Positions 17,776 through 26,424 of a stretch of DNA of 64,000 nucleotides are shown here, in pieces. The stretch spans positions 161,039 through 225,038 of the forward strand of contig CANMPL010000007.1 of the NCBI GenBank assembly GCA_947499715.1. The letters are read 5' to 3'. Both the position numbers and the translations under genes were made by a program. Position 1 is the stretch's first letter; each line of letters opens with the position of its first letter. The DNA comes from an uncultured Paracoccaceae bacterium (GTDB lineage: Bacteria > Pseudomonadota > Alphaproteobacteria > Rhodobacterales > Rhodobacteraceae). The notes under the pieces are model-generated. The model was given only the letters and a program-made list of their open reading frames with translations. It did no database searches and had not been told where the DNA came from.

Positions 17776-18147
17776 CTATCCCTCTTGCGGCAGCCCGTCC
17801 TCTAAGGCGTAATAATCGCCCTTCTCGCCTACAAAGATGTGCTTGGCGACTTGCACCCCTGTGGGGGTGTCCAACGCACCAAGCGCCACGCCGATCCAGT
17901 CGCGGAATACCGGATCCCAAAACAGCGTCGCACCGCAGGTGCCGCAGAAACCACGCCGCACCTTCTCGCTGGATTGATACCATGTCACCTCGCCTGTCAC
18001 GGTGACGGCGGCTTTTGGCACATCAGCTGACACCTCAAAATGTCCGGTTTGCTTGCGGCAAGCTGTGCAATGGCAAGCCATCGGCGCTGGCAAGTCCCCG
18101 GCAACCGTAAAGGTCACTGCCCCACAAAGACACGATCCCTGATGCAT
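17776..18147 (-). CDS. GFA family (glutathione-dependent formaldehyde-activating type) zinc protein
   Basis: A 123-residue CENP-V/GFA-fold protein. The zinc cysteines are arranged as CLCG, CHCTACRK and CGTCG, the standard pattern for the family. Members bind glutathione adducts, but most, including Gfa itself, have an uncertain reaction. ATG 18147 (MHQGSCLCG) is chosen because the first zinc motif normally lies within six residues of the start. Confidence 0.87.
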   Translation of the reverse strand: MHQGSCLCGAVTFTVAGDLPAPMACHCTACRKQTGHFEVSADVPKAAVTVTGEVTWYQSSEKVRRGFCGTCGATLFWDPVFRDWIGVALGALDTPTGVQVAKHIFVGEKGDYYALEDGLPQEG

Positions 18148-18210
18148 CCGCCACCCTCCTGCAATGGGGGCATCAAACACCGGGACCTGGCCAGGGGCCA
18201 GCCCAAAGTC

Positions 18211-18663
18211 CTATCGCAAGACCCGCTCACCAAACGTCTGCACGCCTTGCGGCGTCTTCAACGTCCACAATGCGGCCACCAATTGCCGCCTGCGCGCGTC
18301 CCAACCCGATGGGTCAGGCGCAAATGTCGTGCGCCATGCCCCTTCCATCTGCACTTTCACCCGCACATCCTCGGACCGCTTTCCATCCGCGCGCAAGTCG
18401 GCCAAATGGGACAACAACCAATGCGCGGCCGCCTTGCGACGACCCGCAAAAAGCACATCAAATCCAATCCCTTGCGAGGTGTATCCTGTCACAATCATAT
18501 CCTGCCGCACGCTCATATGCACCTGCGGTGACAGGGTCACGTCGACCCGAATGATCTCTCCCTTGAAAAGCCCTGCATCTTCCACTGCAGGGTCGACAAA
18601 GGCGCTATCCTGACGTTTCTGGTGGTAATTCATCACGCGTCTCAATTGACCTCTTGCGGCCAT
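18211..18663 (-). CDS. Hypothetical protein
   Basis: A 150-residue protein with no recognised domain. It is rich in charged residues and predicted strands (GEIIRVDVTLSPQVHMSV, then VKVQMEGAWRTTF) and ends in helices (RRRQLVAALWTLKTPQGVQT). No signal peptide or membrane segment. The start could also be ATG 18633 (MNYHQKRQ). It is divergent from arsC with 84 bases between. Confidence 0.6.
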   Translation of the reverse strand: MAARGQLRRVMNYHQKRQDSAFVDPAVEDAGLFKGEIIRVDVTLSPQVHMSVRQDMIVTGYTSQGIGFDVLFAGRRKAAAHWLLSHLADLRADGKRSEDVRVKVQMEGAWRTTFAPDPSGWDARRRQLVAALWTLKTPQGVQTFGERVLR

Positions 18664-18747
18664 CCTTACCCAATCACCGTTAATGATCTGTTGAAGCCGC
18701 TATCGACATTCCCTTAAACACAGCCACATCAGCGAAAGGGCCCTGAC

Positions 18748-19143
18748 ATGACCACGGTTATTCATCACAATCCCGCCTGCGGCACATCACGTAACGTGCT
18801 GGCCGCTATCCGTGCCACCGGAACCGAACCGGTGATTATCGAATACCTCAAGACCGGATGGACACGTCCGCAATTGCTGGCGCTCTTTGCGGCGGCCGGG
18901 ATCACGCCGCGTGACGCGCTGCGCACGTACAAGACCAATGCCGCCGACCTTGGACTGCCAGAGGCATCTGATGATACGATCCTTGACGCCATGGTGACCG
19001 ATCCTGTGCTGGTCAACCGCCCCATCGTCTGCACGCCGCGTGGCGTCGCCCTTTGTCGACCATCGGAAACCGTGCTGAAGGTCCTCGAAATTCAACCCAA
19101 CGGCCCTTTGCTGAAAGAGGATGGAACGCCCCTCTTCGGCTGA
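18748..19143 (+). CDS. arsC: Arsenate reductase (glutaredoxin type), ArsC family
   Basis: A 131-residue thioredoxin-fold protein. The catalytic Cys lies in NPACGTSRNVLAAIR near residue 12, and NRPIVCTPRGVALCRPSE carries the family's arginine near position 94. True ArsC reduces arsenate using glutaredoxin. No ars operon (arsR, arsB or acr3) is nearby, so the housekeeping YffB-like role is an alternative, although CGTSR is the ArsC form of the active site. Confidence 0.85.
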   Translation: MTTVIHHNPACGTSRNVLAAIRATGTEPVIIEYLKTGWTRPQLLALFAAAGITPRDALRTYKTNAADLGLPEASDDTILDAMVTDPVLVNRPIVCTPRGVALCRPSETVLKVLEIQPNGPLLKEDGTPLFG

Positions 19144-19256
19144 TATCCGCACCCTGATGCTGCGCCGCAGCGTTTCACATCTTGCGCCCTGCGACATTGC
19201 CTCCCATATGGCGAAGGCGCGCCAATCCCGGCGGTGTGAATGATGTTGTGACCCTG

Positions 19257-19523
19257 ATGGCAAATGAACCTCAAACCCCTGTGCAAGTGGCCGACGCGGC
19301 CGCGATCCCTGATGCCCTGCCCTTGGGCGATCTTACCCTGATCGGGCTTTTTGCCGATGCCGCGGGCCCGGCCGCACTCTTGCGTGGACCCGATGGCACC
19401 ATTGCGCGCGTGACCACAGGCGAAACAGCGCTCGGGGTCACCATCGTGGCACTCAGCGACACAGCGGCCCATGTCACCGACCGCCGTGGCGCTGCCCGCA
19501 TCCTGCAGATGCCCGCAGGCTAG
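19257..19523 (+). CDS. Small hypothetical protein, GspC-like fold possible
   Basis: An 88-residue protein. It contains LGDLTLIGLFADAAGPAALL and a short beta part RGPDGTIARVTTGE, which look like the periplasmic domain shared by GspC/PilP-type proteins, but no secretion genes are near. ATG 19257 is used; the longer frame from 19182 begins in non-coding-looking sequence. No signal peptide is visible in this short form. The call is weak. Confidence 0.5.
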   Translation: MANEPQTPVQVADAAAIPDALPLGDLTLIGLFADAAGPAALLRGPDGTIARVTTGETALGVTIVALSDTAAHVTDRRGAARILQMPAG

Positions 19524-19558
19524 TTGCCAATCGCGCCGCACCCGCCTAAAGCGGGTTC

Positions 19559-20200
19559 ATGACAAAAACAGCCCTCATCACCGGCGCATCCCGTGGCCTT
19601 GGTGCCGCCCTCGCCGCTGCACTCGCCCCCTCGCATCACGTGATCGCCGTCGCCAAAACAACCGGCGCGCTGGAAGAGCTTGACGACCAGATCCAATCCG
19701 CCGACGGCTCTGCCACGCTGGCCCCGATGGACATCACCGTCGATGCCGCCATGCAGCAGCTTTGCCGTGGGATCTATGATCGCTGGGGCCACCTTGAACT
19801 CTGGATCCATGCCGCCATCCACGCAGCCCCCCTTGCCCCTGCCGATCATATCGGTGCCAAAGATCTTTCAAAGTCGCTCGACGTCAACGTGACCGCGACG
19901 CAGCGGCTGATCGCCTATGTGGCACCCCTATTGGGTCAATCCGGCAAGGCAGTCTTTCTGGATGACCCGCGCGCCGGCGCGCAGTTTTTCGGCGCTTACG
20001 GTGCCACCAAGGGCGCACAAATCGCACTCGCACAAAGCTGGCAGGCCGAGGCCACCAAACATGGCCCCCGGGTCCAGATCCTGACCCCAGCCCCGATGGC
20101 CACCGCCACCCGTGCCCGTTTCTACCCCGGCGAGGACCGCGACGCCTTGACCACCCCGACCGCAGAAGCAGCGCGCCTCTTGCCAATGATCCTCGACTAA
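19559..20200 (+). CDS. Short-chain dehydrogenase/reductase-like protein, active site altered
   Basis: A 213-residue Rossmann protein. The cofactor motif TGASRGLG is intact near residue 10 and YGATK keeps the catalytic Tyr-Lys pair. However, the usual NNAG is replaced by HAAI, and the catalytic Ser segment (normally ISS about 13 residues before Tyr) reads LDDPRAG with no serine. It may bind NAD(P) but work differently or be non-catalytic. Stands alone, with a repeat copy right after its stop. Confidence 0.8.
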   Translation: MTKTALITGASRGLGAALAAALAPSHHVIAVAKTTGALEELDDQIQSADGSATLAPMDITVDAAMQQLCRGIYDRWGHLELWIHAAIHAAPLAPADHIGAKDLSKSLDVNVTATQRLIAYVAPLLGQSGKAVFLDDPRAGAQFFGAYGATKGAQIALAQSWQAEATKHGPRVQILTPAPMATATRARFYPGEDRDALTTPTAEAARLLPMILD

Positions 20201-20204
20201 CCGG

Positions 20205-20280
20205 CTTCTTTTGGCCAAAAATATCCCCGCCGGAGGCACCGGGACGGTGGGTGGGGCGCGTTTGCACTTTGCAAACAGCG
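20205..20280 (+). repeat. Full-length intergenic repeat, plus orientation
   Basis: Core CTTCTTTTGGCCAAAAATATCC then CCGCCGGAGG, followed by CGGGACGGTGGGTGGGGCGC, stem GTTTGCA (20260-20266), CTT, TGCAAAC (20270-20276), AGCG. It is the cleanest copy in the window and starts five bases after a stop codon. Confidence 0.75.
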
Positions 20281-20392
20281 GCACCCCCGTCCTGACGCAA
20301 CCACGCCACATCCCCTGCGCTTCCGCCACGCCGCCGCTTCCCTTCCCCCTTTGCGCGGCCTACACCAAGACAACGCAGCTCCGGGGACATCC

Positions 20393-21178
20393 ATGCGCAT
20401 TCTCATCACCAATGACGACGGCATCAACGCACCCGGCCTGAAGACCCTGCATGCCATCGCGACGGCCGTGGCTGGCCCCAAGGGCGAGGTCTGGACAGTC
20501 GCCCCCGCTTTTGAACAATCCGGCGTCGGTCACTGCATCAGCTATACCAAGCCAATGATGATCTCCGAACTGGGCCCGCGCCGCTTCGCCGCCGAAGGCT
20601 CCCCTGCCGATTGTGTGCTCGCAGCACTCTACCACGTCATGCCCGACACCCCACCGGACCTGATCCTCTCTGGCGTCAACCGCGGCAATAACGCCGCTGA
20701 CAACACGCTCTATTCCGGCACCATCGGTGCCGCGATGGAGGCAGCCCTCCAACGCCTGCCCGCCATCGCCCTGTCGCAATTCTTTGGCCCCGACAACGCC
20801 CAGCTTGATGACCCGTTTGAGGCGGCAGCCCAACACGGTGCCGCGCTGGTGCAAGCCCTGCTTGACCAGGCAATCTGGGGCGGCGACGGCTACAAGATGT
20901 TCTACAACGTCAACTTTCCGCCCATACCCGCCGATCAGGTCGCCGGCACCGCGATGGTGGCCCAGGGCCAACGCCCCAACATCCCCTTTGGGATGGCCGC
21001 GCAAACCGCCCCCAACGGTCGCACCTACCTCTGGATCAAGGGTGGCCCGCAGCATGAAACAACCGCCCCCGGAACGGATGTTCATGCCAACCTTGCGGGG
21101 CAAATCTCGGTCACACCGATGCGCGCGGATTTGACCGACCACAGCAGCCTCGCCGCCATGCAGGACCTCTTTGCATGA
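20393..21178 (+). CDS. surE: 5'/3'-nucleotidase SurE
   Basis: Metal-dependent survival-protein phosphatase that hydrolyses nucleoside monophosphates. The N-terminus [15 protein letters not shown] carries the metal-binding Asp pair; [18 protein letters not shown] carries the conserved Asn and Ser-Gly-Thr sites. 261 residues is typical. ATG 20393 is chosen because the NDDG motif normally begins within six residues of the start. It overlaps pcm by four bases (ATGA). Confidence 0.95.
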   Translation: MRILITNDDGINAPGLKTLHAIATAVAGPKGEVWTVAPAFEQSGVGHCISYTKPMMISELGPRRFAAEGSPADCVLAALYHVMPDTPPDLILSGVNRGNNAADNTLYSGTIGAAMEAALQRLPAIALSQFFGPDNAQLDDPFEAAAQHGAALVQALLDQAIWGGDGYKMFYNVNFPPIPADQVAGTAMVAQGQRPNIPFGMAAQTAPNGRTYLWIKGGPQHETTAPGTDVHANLAGQISVTPMRADLTDHSSLAAMQDLFA

Positions 21179-21813
21179 CCGACGCGCAAACCAAGATGCA
21201 ATTCCTCTTTGCGCTGCGCTCCAAGGGTGTGACCGACGCCCGCGTGCTCACGGCAATGGAAAAGGTCGACCGCGCCGCCTTTGTCAAAGGCCTGTTCTCT
21301 GACCGCGCGTATGAGGACATGCCCCTGCCGATCAACTGCGGCCAGACCATCAGCCAGCCTTCCGTCGTGGGGATCATGACACAGGCGCTTGACGTGCAAC
21401 CGCGCCATAAGGTGCTCGAGATCGGCACAGGCTCTGGCTACCAGGCCGCGATCCTCGCGCAGCTGGCACGCCGGGTCTATACCGTCGACCGTCACAAGCG
21501 GCTGGTCGCCGAAGCGCAAGCCGTCTTTGACGCGCAAGACATCACCAATATCACCGCCTTTGCCGCCGACGGCAGCCACGGTCTGCCCGAACAGGCCCCC
21601 TTTGACCGGATCCTGCTGACCGCCGCGGCAGAAGACCCGCCAAGCCCCCTCTTGGCGCAACTGCGTGTCGGCGGTATCATGGTCTTGCCGGTCGGCCAGT
21701 CCGATGCGGTGCAATCACTGATCCGGGTCACCCGGACAGAGACAGGATTTGACTACGACGAATTGCGCCAAGTGCGCTTTGTGCCCTTGCTCGAAGGGCT
21801 AGGACAGGACTAG
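21175..21813 (+). CDS. pcm: Protein-L-isoaspartate O-methyltransferase
   Basis: Uses S-adenosylmethionine to methylate isoaspartyl residues and start repair of aged proteins. 212 residues. The SAM-binding motif [15 protein letters not shown] lies near residue 80, preceded by the family motif [10 protein letters not shown], and followed by [12 protein letters not shown] and GGIMVLPVG. Overlap with surE and the gene order surE-pcm-nlpD copy the arrangement known from gammaproteobacteria. Confidence 0.95.
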   Translation: MTDAQTKMQFLFALRSKGVTDARVLTAMEKVDRAAFVKGLFSDRAYEDMPLPINCGQTISQPSVVGIMTQALDVQPRHKVLEIGTGSGYQAAILAQLARRVYTVDRHKRLVAEAQAVFDAQDITNITAFAADGSHGLPEQAPFDRILLTAAAEDPPSPLLAQLRVGGIMVLPVGQSDAVQSLIRVTRTETGFDYDELRQVRFVPLLEGLGQD

Positions 21814-21865
21814 ATGCGCCGAACGACCCCGGCAAACAAGGGGCGCGGCAAATGAGGATGCAGAT

Positions 21866-23050
21866 ATGACCAACGCACCATTCCGGCTGATGATGACGAC
21901 GGGCGCGCTTGCCCTGCTTGCCGCCTGTGAAGGCGGGCTGCCCGATTTCGATCTGCGCGATATGGGCAATGGCTTTGATACCTCACAGGCCGTGGCCAAC
22001 CTGCCCGACCGCCCTGCCGCCGATGACCGTGGCGTGATCTCCTATCCCAATTATCAGGTCGCCGTGGCCCGCACCGGCGATAATGTCACCACCGTCGCGA
22101 CCCGCCTTGGCATCAACGCAGGCGAACTTGCCCGCTTCAACGGCATCGCACCCGATACCGTTCTGCGCGCCGGAGAGTTGATGGCACTGCCCTCACGTGT
22201 CTCTGAACCCTCACCCGCCACCGGTGCCGCAACCACAGGGCCAATCCAGCCGCTCGACGTGACCGCCATTGCCACCAGCGCGCTTGATCGCGTGGGCGAC
22301 CAGCCGGCCGCAACCACGACGCCAGCCACCGCTGCGGCACCCACCGCCACCGGGGTAGAACCAATCCGCCATAAGGTTCTGCGCGGCGAAACCGTCTTTT
22401 CGCTCTCGCGGCTCTATAATGTGCCGGTCTCCAACATTGCCGAATGGAACAGCCTCGGCTCCGACCTCACGGTGCGTGAAGGCCAGTTCCTGTTGATCCC
22501 ACAACCCGGCAGCCGCCGTCCCGCACCAACGCCAGTCACCGACCCTGGCGCAGGCACGCCGACACCCACACCGCCAAGTGCGACCCAGCCGCTACCCGCA
22601 GAAACCCCACCTGCCGCAACCGAAACGCTGCCAACCCCGCCGACACCTGACACCGGCGCCGCCGCCAACGCCCCTGCGGCACCTGCCGCGACCAATCCCA
22701 ACGCCAGCCTGATCCGCCCCGTCTCCGGCACCGTGATCCGTGACTATGCGCCGGGCAGGAATGAAGGCATCGACATCGGTGTGCCTGCGGGTACGGCTGT
22801 GAAAGCCGCCGCATCGGGGTCAGTCGCCGCCGTCACAACCGACACCAACGGCGTCGCCATCGTGGTCCTCAAACACCCCGACAACCTGCTAACGGTCTAC
22901 ACGAACCTTGATGGCCTCTCTGTGGCCAAAGGCGACAGTGTCCGTTCCGGCCAAACCATCGGCAAAGTCCGCGCAGGCGACCCCAGCTTCTTGCACTTTG
23001 AAACCCGGCGCGGGTTGCAATCAGTCGATCCCAACACACTGCTTCCCTAA
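21866..23050 (+). CDS. nlpD: NlpD-like lipoprotein with two LysM domains and a degenerate M23 domain
   Basis: A 394-residue envelope protein. The lipobox is LLAAC near residue 20. Two LysM peptidoglycan-binding domains follow: one around residues 55-110 (NYQVAVARTGDNVTTVATRL) and one around 168-210 (HKVLRGETVFSLSRLYNVPV). A Pro/Thr/Ala-rich linker joins a C-terminal LytM fold. The M23 zinc ligands are missing (NEGIDIG where an active enzyme has HxGxD, and YTNLD in place of YAHxD), as in E. coli NlpD, which activates amidases and does not cut peptidoglycan. It is the third gene of surE-pcm-nlpD. No rpoS follows. Confidence 0.88.
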   Translation: MTNAPFRLMMTTGALALLAACEGGLPDFDLRDMGNGFDTSQAVANLPDRPAADDRGVISYPNYQVAVARTGDNVTTVATRLGINAGELARFNGIAPDTVLRAGELMALPSRVSEPSPATGAATTGPIQPLDVTAIATSALDRVGDQPAATTTPATAAAPTATGVEPIRHKVLRGETVFSLSRLYNVPVSNIAEWNSLGSDLTVREGQFLLIPQPGSRRPAPTPVTDPGAGTPTPTPPSATQPLPAETPPAATETLPTPPTPDTGAAANAPAAPAATNPNASLIRPVSGTVIRDYAPGRNEGIDIGVPAGTAVKAAASGSVAAVTTDTNGVAIVVLKHPDNLLTVYTNLDGLSVAKGDSVRSGQTIGKVRAGDPSFLHFETRRGLQSVDPNTLLP

Positions 23051-23187
23051 CCGGGGCCCTCGCCAGGTGGACTGCCAAAGAACAGAAGCAAGATCCGATC
23101 AAACTTTTGTAGGCATCCCGGTCTAAGAACAATCGCGTCCGAATTGGGGTTGTTTGAACGCATCCCGTCCCTACCGCACATTATGCC

Positions 23188-23826
23188 CTAACCCTTGCGC
23201 CGCATTTTGGCGTAGAGCGTCTTGTTCTTACGCACGAAATCATCAATCGCGGCACCCAAACCACCCAGCTGCCGCCCCTTGAGATAGAGGAACCCGCTGG
23301 TCGCCCCAATCAGCGCCCCAAGCATATCGACAATCAGATCGCCCATCGTGTCGACCAAACCGGACTTTTGCATGTTCAGGCCAAAGATCTGGTCCATCCC
23401 AAACTCAAAGACCTCCCAGACAGCACCAAGGGATATCCCCGTCGCAAATGACAGCATCGCAATCGCCAAGGGCGGTGCCGCATAACGATCACCTTCGAAC
23501 AGCATGAAAATAAAAAGAAAACCGATTAACCCGAACCCCATCGCGGATCCAAGGTGCAACACCAGATCCCACCACCAATAGCGTTCGTAAAAGTCGAAAA
23601 CCTCACCCAGAAAAAGCGTCCCGAAGAGGAATATTACAATCGCCGCCAAAAAGCTTGGCGGCAGGTCAATCCCAAGCCACCGCGCAAAACGCGTGGGCGA
23701 CAATGTCAGTACCAGCGTCAGCACCGCCACAAAAACCAGCGACCATTGCGCCCCGACCATGCCAATCACAGCGGCAATCAGCAAGATCGCCTGCACAAGG
23801 CGCACCGATAGGTTTGATCCAATCAC
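23188..23826 (-). CDS. DUF2238/YjdF-like inner-membrane protein, GTG start
   Basis: A 212-residue polytopic membrane protein with about six helices. WWWDLVLHLGSAMGFGLIGF, WEVFEFGMD and LVDTMGDLIVDMLGAL match the YjdF/DUF2238 pattern of conserved Asp, His and Glu in the membrane. The start is GTG 23826, with AGGAGG at 23833-23838 six bases away on the minus strand; the longer open frame to 24153 runs antisense through the next gene and is not protein-like. Function unknown. Divergent from the EEP gene with 42 bases between. Confidence 0.72.
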   Translation of the reverse strand: MIGSNLSVRLVQAILLIAAVIGMVGAQWSLVFVAVLTLVLTLSPTRFARWLGIDLPPSFLAAIVIFLFGTLFLGEVFDFYERYWWWDLVLHLGSAMGFGLIGFLFIFMLFEGDRYAAPPLAIAMLSFATGISLGAVWEVFEFGMDQIFGLNMQKSGLVDTMGDLIVDMLGALIGATSGFLYLKGRQLGGLGAAIDDFVRKNKTLYAKMRRKG

Positions 23827-23868
23827 CCCCAAGCCTCCTGAACTTGCGGCATTTACCCTTATATAGGC

Positions 23869-24615
23869 ATGATGAGCACGACCACCAAACCATCCCTGCG
23901 CATCGCCAGCTACAATGTCCGTGCGGGCCTTGGCACGGATCTGCGCCGCGACCCCAGTCGCAATCTCGCGGTCATTGCCGCCTTGGCGCCGGATCTGATC
24001 GCGGTGCAAGAGGCTGACTTTCGCACCGGCCATCGCCCAACCGCCTTGCCACGCGCCCAGATCACCGCGATGACAGACCTGCATCCGCTGCCGCTGCATG
24101 GTCACCCCGACAGCCTTGGATGGCACGGGATTGCGGTGCTTGTGCAGCCACACTTGCAGGTCCGCGATGTTGATTGCATTGATCTGCCGGGGTTAGAACC
24201 GCGCGGCGCAATTATTGCAGACCTCACCGGCCCATTTGGTCCGCTGCGGGTCGCCGCCGTTCATCTGGGGCTACTCCGCGCGTCGCGCCGCCGCCAACTT
24301 GACCACCTGCGCAATGCGCTGGCGGCGCGCGCGCCTTGCCCCACGATCATCTTGGGTGATTTCAACGAATGGCGTATGCGGATCGGACTTGGCCGTATCG
24401 CGCGCGATTTCAAGATCGTGACACCGGGCCGCAGTTTTCCGTCACGCCGCCCGCTCCTGGCCCTCGATCGCATCGCCCATAGCCCCGATCTGATCGCAGA
24501 CCCGTTGCCCCTGCCGGCCATGCCTGCCGGACCACACCCATCCGATCACCTGCCCATTCTGGCACGCCTCAGCCGGGCCGAGTCCTACTCAAACGGATAC
24601 ATCCAGACCCGGTAG
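23869..24615 (+). CDS. Endonuclease/exonuclease/phosphatase (EEP) family protein
   Basis: A 248-residue metal-dependent phosphodiesterase of the DNase I fold. It has the standard blocks in order: SYNVRAG, IAVQEAD (metal Glu), ILGDFNEWR (Asp and Asn) and a C-terminal SDHLPI (Asp-His pair). No signal peptide, so it acts inside the cell. Substrates in the family range from DNA to phospholipids and inositol phosphates, so the target is open. Its 3' end overlaps the end of the convergent Sel1 gene by 31 bases. Confidence 0.85.
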   Translation: MMSTTTKPSLRIASYNVRAGLGTDLRRDPSRNLAVIAALAPDLIAVQEADFRTGHRPTALPRAQITAMTDLHPLPLHGHPDSLGWHGIAVLVQPHLQVRDVDCIDLPGLEPRGAIIADLTGPFGPLRVAAVHLGLLRASRRRQLDHLRNALAARAPCPTIILGDFNEWRMRIGLGRIARDFKIVTPGRSFPSRRPLLALDRIAHSPDLIADPLPLPAMPAGPHPSDHLPILARLSRAESYSNGYIQTR

Positions 24616-25055
24616 TCATCCACCAACACCTCGGCCCGGGCGCGTTCCTCCGGCGTCAGGCGTGGCGTGATTTCCTCCAGCGATTCAAGCGCATCAGGGT
24701 CCCCGCCTATTGCTGAAAGCGCATACCAAAGATAGGCTCTGACCATGTCTGGGGCGGGCAACCCGCGCCCCACCTCGTAATACCAGCCAAGACCAGATTG
24801 CGCCCCCGGATGCCCCTTCAACGACGCCCTGAGATACCAGTCAAACGCCCGCTCATCGTCGCGCGGCACGCCCAATCCCATGGCGTACATGACACCAATC
24901 AGCTCTTCAGCGTCGGCATTGCCAGAGCGGGCATAAAGCTCAAACATCTCACGCGCTTCTTCAAAGGCACCCGCCTCCATCAGATCCCGCGCCTCTTCCA
25001 TATCGGCCGCCGCCGTGCCCGCCCACAGGCACAAAGCCATCGCTATCTTGCGCAT
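24585..25055 (-). CDS. Exported Sel1-repeat protein
   Basis: A 156-residue protein. A signal peptide (MRKIAMALCLWAGTAAA) is followed by helical Sel1 repeats: AEELIGVMYAMGLGVPRDDE and SGLGWYYEVGRGLPAPD are the two clear units, each about 36 residues. Such repeats are protein-binding scaffolds. ATG 25055 has AAGGAGG at good distance; the frame extends further but without a start signal. Its 5' end lies back to back with the peroxidase gene and its 3' end overlaps the EEP gene. Confidence 0.8.
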   Translation of the reverse strand: MRKIAMALCLWAGTAAADMEEARDLMEAGAFEEAREMFELYARSGNADAEELIGVMYAMGLGVPRDDERAFDWYLRASLKGHPGAQSGLGWYYEVGRGLPAPDMVRAYLWYALSAIGGDPDALESLEEITPRLTPEERARAEVLVDDYRVWMYPFE

Positions 25056-26315
25056 CTTTTCTGCCTCCTTGCGGCCCCGGTCGCCGCCCAGATCAGCCCT
25101 GACGATTACATCCCCGCCGACCCAGATCAAGCCCGACTTGGCCAGCTCCTCTTTTACGACAAGGTGCTGTCAGGTAATAGAAATATCTCTTGTGGCACCT
25201 GCCACCACCATGATCACGCAGGCGGTGATGGCCTGTCGCTGGGCATCGGCGAAGGCGGCACTGGCGTTGGCCCTGACCGCACACCCGGCACTGGCCCCGA
25301 CCAGATCAAGAAACGCATCCCCCGCAACGCCCCGGCCCTGTGGAACATCGGCCATAACAGCGTGGACGTCCTGTTCCACGATGGCCGTCTTTCGGTCTCT
25401 GACATCTACGGCAACGGCTTCAACTCCCCCGCAGAGGAATGGCTGCCCCAAGGCCTCGACAATATCGTCGCCGCCCAAGCCCTGTTCCCCCTGACCGCGC
25501 AGTTTGAAATGGCAGGCAACCCCGGTGAAAACGACGTGATCGGGGCCGTGCGCAACCGCATCGACCGGGGCTGGCCGATCATCGCCAAGCGCGTTCGCAC
25601 GATCCCGGAATATGGCGAGATGTTCGTTACGGCCTTCCCCGAGATCTCCCATCCGTCAGAGGTCACGATCGTCCAGATCGCCAACGCGCTGGCCGCCTTC
25701 ATGACCACAGAATGGCGCTCATCCGACAGCGCTTACGACGCTTGGCTCACTGGCACACCCTTGCCCGAGGATGCCGAACGCGGCCGCCAGCTCTTCACCA
25801 CTCTACGCTGCGCCTCTTGCCATGCAGGTCCGCTTTTCACCGACCAAGACTTCCATAGCCTCGCCGTGCCCGCCTTTGGCCCCGGTCGGACCCGGCGCTT
25901 TGATCCGATGCCGCGCGACGTGGGCCGCATGGGCGAAACCGACCTTCTGGCAGACGCCTACAAGTTCCGCACACCGTCCTTGCGCAACGTGGCCCTCACG
26001 GCCCCCTACGGCCACAACGGCGCCTTCCCGACGCTGGATGCAATGATCCGCCACCACGCCGGTCAAGACATCTGGACCCCTGACATGGCGCAACTGCCCG
26101 ACGTCCCATGGCTGGCAAAAGCCGATTTCACCATCCGCGCCGATACCCGCGAAATGGCCCGCGTCACTGCTGCGCGCGAACTCCAGCCCTTCGCCGTAAC
26201 GGATGCCGAAATCGCCGACCTTGTCGCCTTCTTGCATGCGCTCACTGGCAAGACAGCGAAGACGCGCCCCCTTGGTCGCCCCAACACCGTCCCATCCGGC
26301 CTGCCTGTCGACTGA
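25015..26315 (+). CDS. Di-heme cytochrome c peroxidase / MauG family, 5' end apparently frameshifted
   Basis: A periplasmic di-heme enzyme of the CcpA/MauG family. Two heme sites CGTCHH and CASCH are intact, and FHDGRLSV, FRTPSLRNVALTAPYGHNGAF and the tail PNTVPSGLPV match the family and the paralogue at 35288-36604. The mature part begins about 25092 (QISPDDYIP). No ATG, GTG or TTG lies in this frame within 230 bases upstream, and the next in-frame ATG (24798 or 24810) lies deep inside the opposite-strand Sel1 gene. In the neighbouring frame, GTG 25015 reads MPAHRHKAIAILRIF and, if one T were added to the run at 25057-25060, continues FCLLAAPVAAQ, a normal signal peptide. Start and frame are therefore uncertain. 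Confidence 0.8.
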
Positions 26316-26333
26316 CCGTCCAGAGGGTCCTTG

Positions 26334-26424
26334 CTTCTTTTGGCCAAAAATATCCCGGGGGAGTCAGCTTGCTGACGGGGGCAGCGCCCCCAAAAGGGGT
26401 GGGTGGGCGGGCACCGCCCCCAAC
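26334..26424 (+). repeat. Intergenic repeat with two tandem hairpins
   Basis: CTTCTTTTGGCCAAAAATATCC followed by GGGGGAG, then stem GTCAGC-TT-GCTGAC (26363-26376) and directly stem GGGGGC-AGC-GCCCCC (26377-26391). It fills the gap between the peroxidase and the convergent glycerate kinase gene and could end both transcripts. Confidence 0.65.

Noticed and set aside
24798..25014. In-frame ATG 24798 or 24810 as the start of the first peroxidase
   Set aside because: It would add about 90 basic, non-protein-like residues ahead of the signal peptide and lie antisense to most of the Sel1 gene.
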